Source: Eleusine coracana subsp. coracana (lineage: Eukaryota; Streptophyta; Magnoliopsida; Poales; Poaceae). From it: a DNA stretch of 64,000 nucleotides. The stretch spans positions 20,727,013-20,791,012 of the forward strand of contig CM064429.1 of the NCBI GenBank assembly GCA_032690845.1. Direction: 5' to 3'. Under the pieces are notes generated by a model. The model saw only the letters and a program-made list of their open reading frames with translations. It had not been told where the DNA came from and ran no database searches. Shown piece by piece: positions 21,744-32,395 of this stretch. The first letter of the stretch is position 1. Each line of letters starts with the position of its first letter. Made by a program: the position numbers and the translations under genes.

Positions 21744-23889
21744 TCAAACATTGCCGTAGGGATGGCAAATACCAAGTTTCCCCTGAAGAAAAGCAAACCT
21801 CAAAGCATCTAGGGGCTTGGTGAAAATGTCGGGCAATTGGTGTTTAGTGTCAATGTATTTGATGTCAACATCTCCCTTCTCAACATTGTCTCTCAGGAAG
21901 TGGAATCTCACATTTATGTGTTTTACTTTACCATGTTGGATTGGGTTTTTGGCTAAGCATATGGCACTGGAGTTATCACACATAAGTGGAACACTCTTGA
22001 AGTTTAACCCAAAGTCTCTCATGGTGGAAACCATCCATAGGATTTGTGAACAGCAGCTAGCAGTAGCAACATACTCAGCTTCGGTTGTGGATTGGGCTAT
22101 GCTAGATTGCTTGCGAGAAGACCAACAAACCAGAGAAGTACCCAAAAAGTGACAAGTACCAGAATTGCTCTTCCTATCAATTCTACACCCAGCAAAGTCC
22201 GCACCCGAATACCCAATGAGATCAAGAGATGAAGATGTAGAGTACCAAAGACTGAACTCAATGGTGTATTTGAGATACCTGAAGATGCGCTTGATAGCCT
22301 TGCGATGAGTCACCCTTAGGGAAGCCTGGAAGCGAGCACAAAGACACACTGCAAAGTGTATGTCGGGTCTTGTCATCGTCAGGTACAAGAGGGTGCCAAT
22401 CATGCTCCTGTACTCCCTTTGGTCCACCGCTTCACAGTCTTCGTCAGGGTCAAGTGCCGTTGTTGTGGATATTGGTGTTGACAACGGCTTCACATTGACC
22501 ATGTCGAACTTCTTCACGAGATCCTTCGTGTACTTGGCTTGATGTACGAAGGTGCCTTGCTTGCACTGCTTGATTTGAAGTCCAAGAAAGAAACTGAGCT
22601 CACCCATCATCAACATCTGAAATTCACTTTCCATAGCTTCCTGAAATCTAGACACAAGAGCATGAGAGGAACCTCCAAAGATGATATCATCCACGTAAAT
22701 CTAAACCATTAGAAAGTCATTGCCATGCTTTAGAGTGAACAAGGTTTTGTCAACACACCCTATGACACACACGTGCTCTAGCAAGAAAGTCTTAAGCCTA
22801 GCATACCATGCCCTAGGTGCTTGCTTTAGCCCATACAAAGCCTTTTGAAGCTTGTACACACGATTTGGGTATTTGTGGTGCTCAAAGCCAGGTGGTTGTC
22901 TCACATAAACCTCTTCCTCTATGAAACCATTTAGGAAAGCACTCTTGACATCCATTTGGTAGAGTCTAATGCCCTTAGAGGCAGCAAATGCAAGCAAGAT
23001 CCTAATGGCTTCTATCCGTGCAACAGTAGCAAAGGTTTCCCCATAGTCTAAGCCCTCCACTTGACGGAAGCCCTGGGCAATAAGCCTAGCCTTGTTTCTA
23101 ACAACCTCACCATCTTCCCCATGCTTTTTTTTTTAAAACCCACTTGGTTCCTATGACATTGACACCAAAAGGAGGCTCTACTAGGGTCCACACTTTGTTT
23201 CTCTCAAAGTTTTCCAACTCATGCATGACATTAACCCAATGTTCATCAGATAATACGTGTCCAACATCCCGAGGTTCAAATGTGGCAACAAAGAGAGAAT
23301 TAGTAAAGCAGGCGAGATGTGCAGACCTTGACCTTTTTGTCCTCTCATAGAGATTACCGATCATATGTTGAGGTGGATGTTGACGCTGAATCTGGTAAGG
23401 AGCCTCTCTCTCAGAGCATACCTCCCCCTCAACCACAGCTAGAGCTGGCTCGACAGCTGCTGAGGTCGATGTAGAAGCTTCTGGACCCTCTGCTGGAGTG
23501 GTGGAAGCAGCAAGAACAAGCTCGGATGTAGGATGGAATGACTCATCATCATCATCATCCAAGCCCTGTAGGTCCTCTTCTACAAAGATACACTCCTCCA
23601 TCTCCTTGTTACCTGCAGTCTCAATCACATTGCATGCACAAGAGTTTGATTCATCAAAGGTTACATCACAGGATTCTATGATGGTGTTAGTCTCCAAATT
23701 CAAAACTCTGTAGGAATGGCCATGAGGGGTGTAGCCAAAAAAGATGCCATCAGAAGATCTCGACTCAAACTTATCAAGATTCACACGCTTGAGAATAAAG
23801 CACTTGCAACCAAAAGCACACAAATGAGAAACTAATGGTTTCCTCCCAAAGCGTAGCTCATAGGAAGTCACATTAAGAATTGAGCACAA
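21744..23889 (-). pseudogene. Copia reverse transcriptase and RNase H, element H
   Basis: The first part (23889-23107) is the end of integrase and the linker to RT, including the TKWVLKKK motif that opens copia RT. A run of ten A on the minus strand (23125-23134) shifts the frame. RT continues at 23100-22701 (VKSAFLNGFIEEEVYVRQPPGFE), and a TAG at 22703-22701 falls two codons before the intact catalytic YVDD motif (about 22697-22686). RNase H follows, with DRKSNSGTCHFLG and STTEAEYVA motifs, ending at 21744. One frameshift and one nonsense change are the main lesions, so this is a fairly young but inactive copy. Confidence 0.9.
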
Positions 23890-23934
23890 GAAAATTCGAT
23901 TGGAAACATAGCAAGCAGTGCTAATGGCCTCATC

Positions 23935-24783
23935 CTAGAACCGCCTCGGAGTCCTATGCTCATCGAGCATCGTCCGGGCCATTTCCACCAAGGTTCTGTT
24001 CTTTCTTTCGACCACACCATTATGCTGAGACACACGAGGTGCTAAGAACTGATGCTCAATACCATGCTCAAGACAAAAAGCATCAAAGGCGGAGTTCTTG
24101 AACTCGGTGCCCTTATCACTATGAATTGCTCGTAATGCACCAGGAAGTTCCTTGAACAACCTCAAAGCTAAGCTCCGAAAGTAATGAAACACTTCATCCT
24201 TGCTCTCAAGAAAGTAAACCCAAGAGTAGCGAGAGTAGTCATCAACAATCATAAGAACATACCTCAAAGCTAAGCTCCGAAAGTGATGAAACACTTCATC
24301 CTTGCTCTCAAGAAAGAAGACCCAAGAGTAGCAAGAGTAGTCGTCAACAATCACAAGAACATACCACTTCCCACCTGCCGAATGAACCCGAGAAGGACCA
24401 ACAGTGTCCATATGAAGCAGCTCTCCAGGGCGTTCAGTCATCACCAAATTAATTGGTGGATGAGAAGCGGCAATCATTTTCCCATGACGACAAGGAGCAC
24501 AAACCAAATCCTTGTCAAATTTGAGCTTAGGCAATCCTCGGATCAAACCTAGGCCACTCAAGCGACATAGCAAGTCAAAGCTCATGTGACCTAGTCTCCT
24601 ATGCCATTTCCAGAGCTCAGAAGAAGATTGAGCAAACAAGCACTTGTGAGAACCAGGAGAACCAGCAAAATCAGCCTGAAAAACTTTCCCAATGCTAGAA
24701 ATCCCATAAACCAAAGAGCCATTCAAATCAAGAACATAAGAAGCATTTTTCTTAAGGCGCACTTCAAAACCAACATCAAGCAA
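23935..24783 (-). pseudogene. Copia integrase with internal tandem duplication, element H
   Basis: The frame shows the HHCC finger (HRRLGH...CAPCRHGK), the first catalytic Asp in HMDTVGPSRV, the second in IHSDKGTEF and the Glu in HNGVVERKNRT. Between the first and second Asp a 34-residue segment is repeated in tandem (YVLVIVDDYSCYSW... then YVLMIVDDYSRYSW...), lengthening the catalytic core. A stop follows RTPRRF at 23935. The duplication keeps the frame but changes the D-D spacing, so activity is unlikely. The upstream end overlaps the protease frame, which is shifted. Confidence 0.9.
24160..24363 (-). repeat. 102-bp in-frame tandem duplication in integrase core
   Basis: Copies at 24160-24261 and 24262-24363 are exactly 102 bp each. 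They differ at several bases (for example AAGTAATG/AAGTGATG and GAAAGTAAACCC/GAAAGAAGACCC), so the duplication is not brand new. Confidence 0.93.
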
Positions 24784-25040
24784 CTGAGAGACAGAGAGGA
24801 GATTATACTGAGATGCTCAACCAAACCAACATCCTTGAGAGTGAATTTTTCATTTACCTTTATTGCGCCTCTTGCCTTCACTCTCCCTCTCTTGTCATCT
24901 GCAAAGGTCACATACTCCCGGCGCTTCAAGGGAGTGAGGCTGGAGAACCACTTTGCATCTCCGGTCATGTGGCATGAACACCCGGAGTCCATCAACCATT
25001 TCATTTGTTCTCCAAGCCTCCACATATTGTCTACAAAGAA
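24784..25040 (-). pseudogene. Copia protease, element H
   Basis: A minus-strand frame (25025-24723) contains LMDSGCSCHMTGD, the aspartic protease site of copia elements, followed by FADDKRGRVKARG. It overlaps the integrase frame in a different phase, implying a frameshift near 24780. Confidence 0.88.
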
Positions 25041-27480
25041 CGGGAAGGAAAGATCAGTGACTCAGTGTTGGGGTTAGAAAGAAAACTCTTGGGAAGCCAG
25101 CACTAAATCACACGACCTACAGGCGTTATCACAGTTCTTTGCACATTACAAGTCAAACGCGTGGAACGAGTACCACGATTGGGAAAGCGTGGCCTGTCAA
25201 AGCGTCTCGACTCAAACCTAGGATTGTGAGGATAGAAATCATCTGTTTGAAAACCAAATCCACGCGAGCAACGCTCACCATGATGGGGAAAACATGGGGG
25301 CACCAAAGCGCTGCTGAGCAAAGCCTCTGTTTCGTGAATCAAAGCCATATGAGGAATGACTCTGTCCATGATAGGCATGAGAAAAAGAGTGAGGCTGAAA
25401 ACCAACAAAATCATCATGATGCACATTCCTAGTTAACTCAGCTTGCATCCTCTCAATTCTCTTATGCCTATAACAGTACTCATCCAAGTGACCCTTACGA
25501 CCACAGAACATGCATATGTAGACACTCTCATGTTTAGGCTTAGCTTGCATAGTGGGTTTGGGTTTTGGCTTTTCGGCTTGCTTTGGGTTAAAGGAAGGAT
25601 TGGGGTTAGGTGGGTAGTATGTGTCAGTGGGTTTGATGGACTGTTTCTCATCCTTGTAGCTAGAGCTAGGCATAAACTTACCCACATTCTCACTCTCCTT
25701 GTCACACCTCTCAAATCTCAAGCCCAAGTTGTAGGTTGACCTACTGGCACTTTCTTTGACTCTTTCCAAGTCACTCTCAATCTTCTCCTCACTCACTAGA
25801 GTCATTTGGAGACGAGAGATGAGATAGTCATTTTCTTCGGTTAGGATTTTGTTTTCCTCTCTAGTGATTGCAAGATTATCCTTAAGAGAGCCACACACTA
25901 CACATGGTGGTGGAATTACTTTAGAGCAAGTCTCATCTAGCAGCTTGGACTCGAGCTCTTTAACTTTAAGGGTTTGAGCTTCCAACTCATTAGTGAGCTT
26001 GGGACACTTCTGACATGCACCCAAAAGAGTTGGTCTAGCTTTGAATTCATCAAGCTCTTTAAAGGGACTCTCAAGCTGACTGGCAACTTGAGCATGCACA
26101 TTTTCCCTCTGTGCAAGATCATTCATCAAAACTTGACAAGACTCACACTCAACAGAAATGTCATCTTTTGCATGCTTAGAGCTAAGCGAAGTGATTTCAT
26201 ACTCAGCACTCTCTAACTTAGACTAAAGCTCCCTACTCTCACGTACAGTGATGCGAAGCTTATCATCTTGCATAAGCAAAACATCGCGCAAATGATCAAG
26301 TTCAGAAGAGAGCTCATCAAGAGTGGGAGGTACCTCGCTTGTGTCGGAGTCAGAGCTAGAGTCGGTGTCGTGGTCATTCTTTGCCATGAAGCAAAGCCCG
26401 GTGAAGTCGTCCTTCCTCTTGACTCGTGGCTTCTCAACTTCCTCCTCTGAGCTTGTAAGGCCTTTGCTTGATGTGAGGTCCATATTGCTTAAGGCGACAA
26501 TGCAAGCGCGTGCAATGGACTTGGCGAACCTCTTGGAGTTCTTGCCTTTCTTGTAGAAGCGGTTCTTCTTCTGCTTGAAATCTTCAGTGTTGTTGTCATG
26601 GTACCCAGCCTTCTTCTTCTTCTTGGGACAGTCAGCAATGAACTGTCCAGGGCCACCACACTCGAAGCAGGTTCTTGAACCACCTCCTCTTCTCTCCTTT
26701 CGGTTGTTGTAGAACTTCCTGAACTTCCTGGTGAGCAAGGACAGCTCCTCATCAGGAATGCACTCCATCTGTTCATCGGAAGCTGCAACAAGAGAAGACA
26801 AAGCAAACTCCAAAGAAGACTTGTCAAGTGAGGGCACCACTATGGCTACCCTTCTGAGAGCTAGAAAGCAAAGCCATGCTAGAAGCAGGATTAGCAAGAT
26901 TAGGACGAGACTTCCTAGACAGTTCATGAGATTTTAGCTTGCTATACAGCTGCTCACAGTCTAGGGTATTAAAATCAGCAGCTTCTTCTAGTGCAGCAAT
27001 CTTAACCCCGTAAGCATTTTCATCAAGTGAATATAGCAAGTGCCTCAAACCTACGAAAAGTGTCATCTAGTGACTCGCCAGGTTTTTGTGCAAAGGATTG
27101 GTACTGTCTATTGTAAGAATCCTTACGCATAGACTTGACTTGATTGGTACCCTCATGGTACGTGCAAAGCTTTGCCCAAATGGCATGTGCAGTATCAAGA
27201 TGAGCAATGCGGTCATGTTCATTCCAACCTAGAGCAGAAAGCAGGATATTCATAGCTTTGGAGTTGTTTTCATACCAAGTTAACTCACCTACTGGCGCGG
27301 TGTTAAGGTCATTCGGTATGGCGTAGTCCTGCTCCACGATCTCCCAAATTGCACGTCCTTGGCTTAAGAGATAAGCCTTGGTCCATGACTTCCAGTAGGG
27401 AAAGTCCTCTCCATCGAACATCCAAAGCTTGACCGTATGCTTCTGTATGTCGCCTTTGGATCACAAAGCCGGTGAAGGTC
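25041..27480 (-). pseudogene. Copia gag with two zinc knuckles, element H
   Basis: The N-terminal part (27421-27023) has the UBN2-type copia gag fold signature (WENDGEDFPYWK-like opening, then AHAIWAKLCTYHEGT). A frameshift near 27060 leads to 27066-26824, then 26927-26223 with a first CX2CX4HX4C-like knuckle (CFECGGPGQFIADC; Gln replaces the usual His). A charged coiled-coil region follows at about 26210-25750, then a second knuckle (CMFCGRKGHLDEYC). A stop at 26223-26225 and a shift near 25290 break the frame. A twin-knuckle gag with a long middle domain is usual for SIRE/Maximus elements. Confidence 0.85.
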
Positions 27481-27496
27481 AACTAGTGATCAAACC

Positions 27497-27509
27497 GGCT
27501 CTGATACCA
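27497..27509 (-). other. Primer-binding site of element H
   Basis: TGGTATCAGAGCC on the minus strand, two bases after the LTR end. It is complementary to the 3' end of initiator tRNA-Met over its whole length as I recall that tRNA. Confidence 0.88.
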
Positions 27510-27511
27510 AT

Positions 27512-28968
27512 TGAAGGACCGAGAAGGCGACCAGAGGGGGGGGTGAATGGGAGCCAATAAAAATTCTTCACAAGAACTTGGCCTATGTCCCAATTACAAC
27601 CCAAGCCAACCTCTAACCCGATCACCAAGGCTACACACACCAACTTGTGATGTGCTAACCCTAGGAGTGATCAACTACAGCAGCAGAACACAGCGGAAAC
27701 AAAAGGGAACAGTAAAGACTTTAATTAGTCAAAGAGGCGCACACAAGTGACTTTACTGGACTACCATCAGCAGTGCTGATCATAGCCATCGGTAGTGCCG
27801 GTTGGCACCATCGGCAGTGTCGGTAAAGCCCATCGGCAGTGCCGGTGAGGGATTCTCAAACACAGTAAATAGAGTGCATCGACAGTGCCGGTCTGGCCAT
27901 CGGTAGTGCTGGTGCGGGGCTCGGACTCAAGCCACCGGCAGTGCTGGTCGTGGCATCGGCAGTGCTGATCTGAGTTCTGACCCACTGGCAGTGCCGGTCC
28001 TGGTCGTCGGCTATGCCGGTCGACCCAGACAAAACAGAAAAAGGTTTCAGGATTAGGCAAAAACTTGACCAAAACCTAATCAAACGAACTCCAAATGATG
28101 CAATTTTTGGACCAGTGAATCCTCAACACATCACGACCCTAATCCTAGAAGATCCACTAAATTGGCTCAAGGAATCATCATGAATTTCAGATCTTGTGCC
28201 AAGAACACCATAAAGGAAAAACTTGAGAAATCCTTCAAATCGAAGATGCTAGAGCTATGGATTCGGTCAAGGACCTAAGGTGATTTGTTCTAGCTCAACG
28301 TGGCACCAAGTTTCCCATGAAATCCGTCCCAAAAACTTGTCCAAGAAGGATATCGAAAATTCCCACGAAAATAGCTCCAAAAATAGAGAAAAAGAGAAAT
28401 TCAGGATTTAGGGAGAGAGGAAGATCTTGAGCATGAAAATAATTCTCATATCATAGAAACATGCTTACAAGATCTATGGATACAAGGCTAGGAAGCCACC
28501 ATCTTCCTCCCACTATTTGGTAGAGCTAGAGATGTCTCTCACACACCCACTACTCTCCTCTTTACATGAAGCTCTCTCCTAGCACTTTGAATGAACACCT
28601 AACACAAGGCTAATGGAAAGAGGCACCTCTCCCACCAGCCAGACCTCTCCTTATATAAGCCTAGGGTCCAAGACAACTCTACCCTTGACCTATAACTCAT
28701 TGCCACCTACTACTAGGCGCAAAACTGTTCAACTCTTTTTCTTTCGCCCAAATGCCGTCAAGCCCTTTACAACTTTGCTTCCCCACGACGCAAGCTTCGC
28801 GATGGTGCCACGTGCACCACCAACCACTGCCACCGGTTTTGAGGCCCAAACCAGGAAACCGCCTTGCACGCTTCTCAAAGCGTGACTTCCTGCTCACTTC
28901 CACCGAAGCAAGACTTCACGATCTTGACGCGTGTCACCTCGTGAACTAACAATCGAGCCCTTTGTCAA
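27512..28968 (-). repeat. 5' LTR of element H, truncated
   Basis: Begins TGAAGGACCGAG on the plus strand and aligns with the 3' LTR through the repeat block (27768-28022), the TATA box (28651-28658) and on to about 28940. After that it no longer matches, and a different LTR terminus (TGAAAGGACCGAG) starts at about 28971. The outer several hundred bases are missing, so no target duplication can be checked. Confidence 0.85.
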
Positions 28969-29640
28969 TTTGAAAGGACCGAGTGACCGAGCGGTGGGGA
29001 GGGGGGGTGAATCGAGAACTCGCTATATGTACCAAATTCACCAATTCCTAAAACCGAACACTCAAACAACTCCTATAGTAATTCTAGTGGTGATCACACT
29101 AACAAGATAATAGTCCTATAAAAGGAACAACAAAGTAAGCATACAAGTGGATCACACAAGGCAATACAACTCCTATGCAAGCTAGTAATCAAGGGCATGC
29201 GGAAGCCAACAACAAGCTAGCAAAGGATCCTACTCATGCAAAGCTACAAGATAGAGAACTAGAGCATGAGTACCACAATACATACAAGGGAGATCAATCA
29301 AGCCAAAGCAACTCCTATACAAGCTAGTGATCACATGCGGAAGCTAAACACTACTAGCTAGCAAGCAGCCTATTCATGCAAGTCTACAAGGTAATCAATA
29401 AGAGCAAGGTAAGCACACAAGCATGAATAGCATAGTGTGTAAATGTGAAAGGTAAAGCATCAAAGTAAGGAGTATGAGCAAGAGTTGGCTAATAATTTTT
29501 TCTCGAGGTCTCAAAAGGATGGCGCCTTCCCCTACTCCTCATTGGACCACTCCCGTTGGAGTACCGGTCCCTCCCGCCACCAAGTGGTGTTCTTGCACAT
29601 GAGCCCGCAATCACTCTCGGAGTGAAGACATGTGTAAGAT
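28969..29640 (-). repeat. Fragment of another SIRE-type LTR
   Basis: Starts with TGAAAGGACCGAGTGACCG and a G tract, a terminus resembling but distinct from that of element H. The rest is rich in CTCCTATGCAAGCTAG-type repeated phrases (about 29165-29350). No gene seen. Confidence 0.6.
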
Positions 29641-30115
29641 TCATGAACATTGATGGGATCCTCAAGGTATGAATGTTTTGGTGATAGATGACAACTATAA
29701 AATTGTGGGCTAATATCTACATGAGTGTTGTCTATGTAGGAATCATCTCTAATCTCTACTACAAATCATATGGATGATGGTTCCCTTGGCGATTGATGAC
29801 AATGACCACAAGCATGAAGGCTTGGTGAGCTTGATGGAGTCCAAGGGTTGACGGAGATGGATCAAAGCTGAGGACAAGCTATGGAGCAAGTGTTGGGAAC
29901 ACTTGTCTAGTTGTTAGGGCTTTGAGTCCATAGGAAAAACCGGACTATCAAGGAGGTCTAGGTCATTTCTCTTAGGTCATGTCTAGTCGGTGATATGCAA
30001 GGTTGCTCGGTGAAATCATAGGCACTGGATGACAGTGGAGAAGCCAAGGAGCTGTTTGAAGAAGCCGGGAAATGAAGTCAAGCGAAGACAACAAGTTTCA
30101 GCTTCTGGACATAGT

Positions 30116-30415
30116 GACCGGACAGAGGGGTCAATGGTGACCGGACTGTACGGTCACTAGGTGAACTTGTCTGAGACTTACAGTGAAGAAGCGAGGAAAC
30201 TGCTAGAGTTGAGGTTATAGAGACCGGACGGTTCGGTCTGTACAAGTGACTCTGGGTAGCGAGGAAGCTAGCACTGGAAATGTTTCTGGACTGGAGAGAG
30301 AAACAGACCGGACGGTCTGGTTAATACAGGATTTCAGCAGGGCAGAGCCATTGGTGCTCAGGTTTGTAGTGACCGGACGGTCCGGTCAGGCAGTCACCGG
30401 ACTGTCCGGTCAATA
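30116..30415. repeat. GACCGGACNGTCCGGTC palindromic repeat cluster
   Basis: Several perfect or degenerate copies (GACCGGACGGTTCGGTC, GACCGGACGGTCTGG, GACCGGACGGTCCGGTC, CACCGGACTGTCCGGTC) lie within about 300 bp upstream of the TATA box. Each is nearly self-complementary. Confidence 0.85.
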
Positions 30416-30466
30416 GGCCCAGAAAGCTGATTTTGTAGAGCAACGACTAGTTAGAGATTAAAAGCC

Positions 30467-30473
30467 TATATAA
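30467..30473 (+). promoter_or_regulatory. TATA box of the SIRE-type LTR
   Basis: TATATAA located 13 bp before the insertion point of LTR6, so any transcript starting here would run into CRM sequence. Confidence 0.6.
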
Positions 30474-30486
30474 CTTCGTTGCTGGG

Positions 30487-30967
30487 TGATGAGGACATCA
30501 ACGACATACGAATAATGACGACGGAAGATGGCGCGCCAAACCAAGCTGTCACGCCTCCACCTCTCGTCGTCGCGCCTCCTCGAGTTACGGATCCATCTTC
30601 TAACGAGACGACGACGTACAAGGGCCCAATCACTAGAGATCGAGCCCAGGAATTGAAGACGGTTTTGATGCTAAGGAACGACGGCCCAGGATGATGTCGC
30701 CCGAAGGCCCACGTGGCCCAAGTCGCACGACTCCCTCTCCACCGCGCGCCTCTCCACTACAGCTATATAGTCAAGGGCTGCGCCCCTTGTAATCTTCGAG
30801 TTTTGTTTTAAGTTTAGCTTAGCTATACATCCGTCTTTCAACGTGAATTCAGATCTCCACCTTCGTGCGATACATCAGATTGCTCGCCTCTAATTCTTGC
30901 TCGTTCTTCGATTGCGCGTAAGAATTGATCCTCGTGATCAGGTTGATCTTGTTTACCGCAAGGTTAA
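30487..30967 (+). repeat. LTR6, partial CRM-like LTR (481 bp)
   Basis: Starts TGATGAGGACATC, lacks 26 bp just before its TATA box (about 30762), and ends at AAGGTTAA where LTR7 begins. The missing 3' 133 bp are not found on the far side of element C, so this is not a simple nested insertion. Confidence 0.9.
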
Positions 30968-31607
30968 TGATGAGGACATCAACGACATACGAATAATGAC
31001 GACGGAAGATGGCGCGCCAAACCAAGCTGTCACGCCTCCACCTCTCGTCGTCGCGCCTCCTCGAGTTACGGATCCATCTTCTAACGAGACGACGACGTAC
31101 AAGGGCCCAATCACTAGAGCTCGAGCCCAGGAATTGAAGACGGTTTTGATGCTAAGGAACGACGGCCCAGGATGATGTCGCCCGAAGGCCCACGTGGCCC
31201 AAGTCGCACGACTCCCTCTCCACCGCGCGCCTCTCCACTTCAGCCGGCCCTAGATGCCTCGTCCTCCCCCTATATAGTCAAGGGTTGCGCCCCTTGTAAT
31301 CTTTGAGTTTTGTTTTAAGTTTAGCTTAGCTATACATCCGTCTCTCGACGTGAATTCAGAACTCCACCTTCGTGCAATACATCAGATTGCTCGCCTCTAA
31401 TTCTTGCTCGTTCTTCGATTGCGCGTAAGAATTGATCCTCGTGATCAGGTTGATCTTGTTTACCGCAAGGTTAATATCCTCCGGAAGTTGGTTCAGCGAT
31501 TGCATTGGCGCTTCGGCTTGCTCGTCGTAGTCGGATCGTGAGGGTCAACATCCACCAAATCGAAGTTATCTCCACTCGCCGAAAGATCGGGCACTCTACA
31601 CCTATCA
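30968..31607 (+). repeat. LTR7, 5' LTR of element C (640 bp)
   Basis: Full length, TATA box CTATATAG at 31270-31277. It abuts LTR6 head to tail with no intervening base. Confidence 0.93.
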
Positions 31608-31609
31608 AG

Positions 31610-31623
31610 TGGTATCAGATTCC
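31610..31623 (+). other. Primer-binding site of element C
   Basis: TGGTATCAGATTCC two bases after LTR7, same as in the array units. Confidence 0.85.
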
Positions 31624-31899
31624 AGTGTTTCTCGGTGAGTTTTATCCAAGTCCACATAAAAAGAGAACTACAACAAAAAAAAGTTTACCCCAGTACGGTT
31701 TTGAGCCTTGCACTTTCGTTCAATAATTTGCGTTGTTGAGTTTTTGTGCTTTCGCTTTTGATCGTTGCTGGTACACTGTGTTTCGTCGTTTTCTTCCTAT
31801 CATCGTCGTATCCTTCCGTCATGCCGCGTGTTTTCACCACCACAGTTTGGTTTCCGCCGCATCTGTTTACCCCGTCTCGCTTGCCAAATTTTCCCACTG

Positions 31900-32188
31900 C
31901 ACCGTGAGTCCGGGTCAATCACTGCCTCGACGATCGAGACCTACTCGGTTACGTCGTGACCCGCTCGCCTCGCCCTGTGTTTAGTTCTGTTCGGTTTTGT
32001 GTGTCCCGCTCGCCTCGCTGATCGAGTCCTACTCGGTTACGTCGTGACCCGCTCGCCTCACCCTGTGTTTAGTTCTGTTCGGTTTCGTGTGTCCCGCTCG
32101 CCTCGCTGATCGAGTCCTACTCGATTACGTCGTGACCCGCTCGCCTCGCCCTGTGTTTGTTTCTGCTCGGTTTCGTTTGTTCCTACTC

Positions 32189-32222
<34 letters not shown>

Positions 32223-32297
32223 TGCTTGTGCTTGTGCTTAATTGCTTATTTGAGGTCTCATTGTTTATATTTTCAGCAAAAAGTATTAAAAAATAAG

Positions 32298-32335
<38 letters not shown>

Positions 32336-32395
32336 AAAGAAAGAAAAAAAAAGAGAAAAAAAAAAGAGCGGCCGAGCAACACAGGCGACGCGTTC
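31900..32395 (+). repeat. Leader repeats of element C: about 90-bp tandem units, (GA)n and purine tract
   Basis: A unit containing GATCGAGTCCTACTCGGTTACGTCGTGACCCGCTCG-type sequence is repeated about three times between 31930 and 32160 (array units have about two shorter copies). A (GA)n run follows at about 32192-32217 and an A-rich purine tract at about 32280-32368. The repeat number differs between family members. Confidence 0.75.

Larger units (their letters stand above)
18559..28968 (-). mobile_element. Element H: Ty1/copia SIRE/Maximus-type retrotransposon, minus strand
   Basis: Order on the minus strand: truncated 5' LTR (28968-27512), primer-binding site, gag with two zinc knuckles and a coiled-coil middle, protease, integrase, RT, RNase H, a 1.35-kb post-pol region, purine tract, and 3' LTR (20380-18559). 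Integrase before RT marks Ty1/copia. A large gag, long LTRs and a long segment after RNase H are typical of the SIRE/Maximus lineage. I see no envelope-like frame. Coding is broken throughout. Confidence 0.9.
29641..30486 (+). repeat. SIRE-type LTR fragment with palindromic repeats, cut by CRM LTR6
   Basis: Contains TGTTTTGGTGATAGATGA near its start (29674) and runs up to a TATA box, then stops where LTR6 begins at 30487. A cluster of GACCGGACNGTCCGGTC palindromes occupies 30116-30415. The first 190 bp are the inverted counterpart of 17377-17575. Confidence 0.7.
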
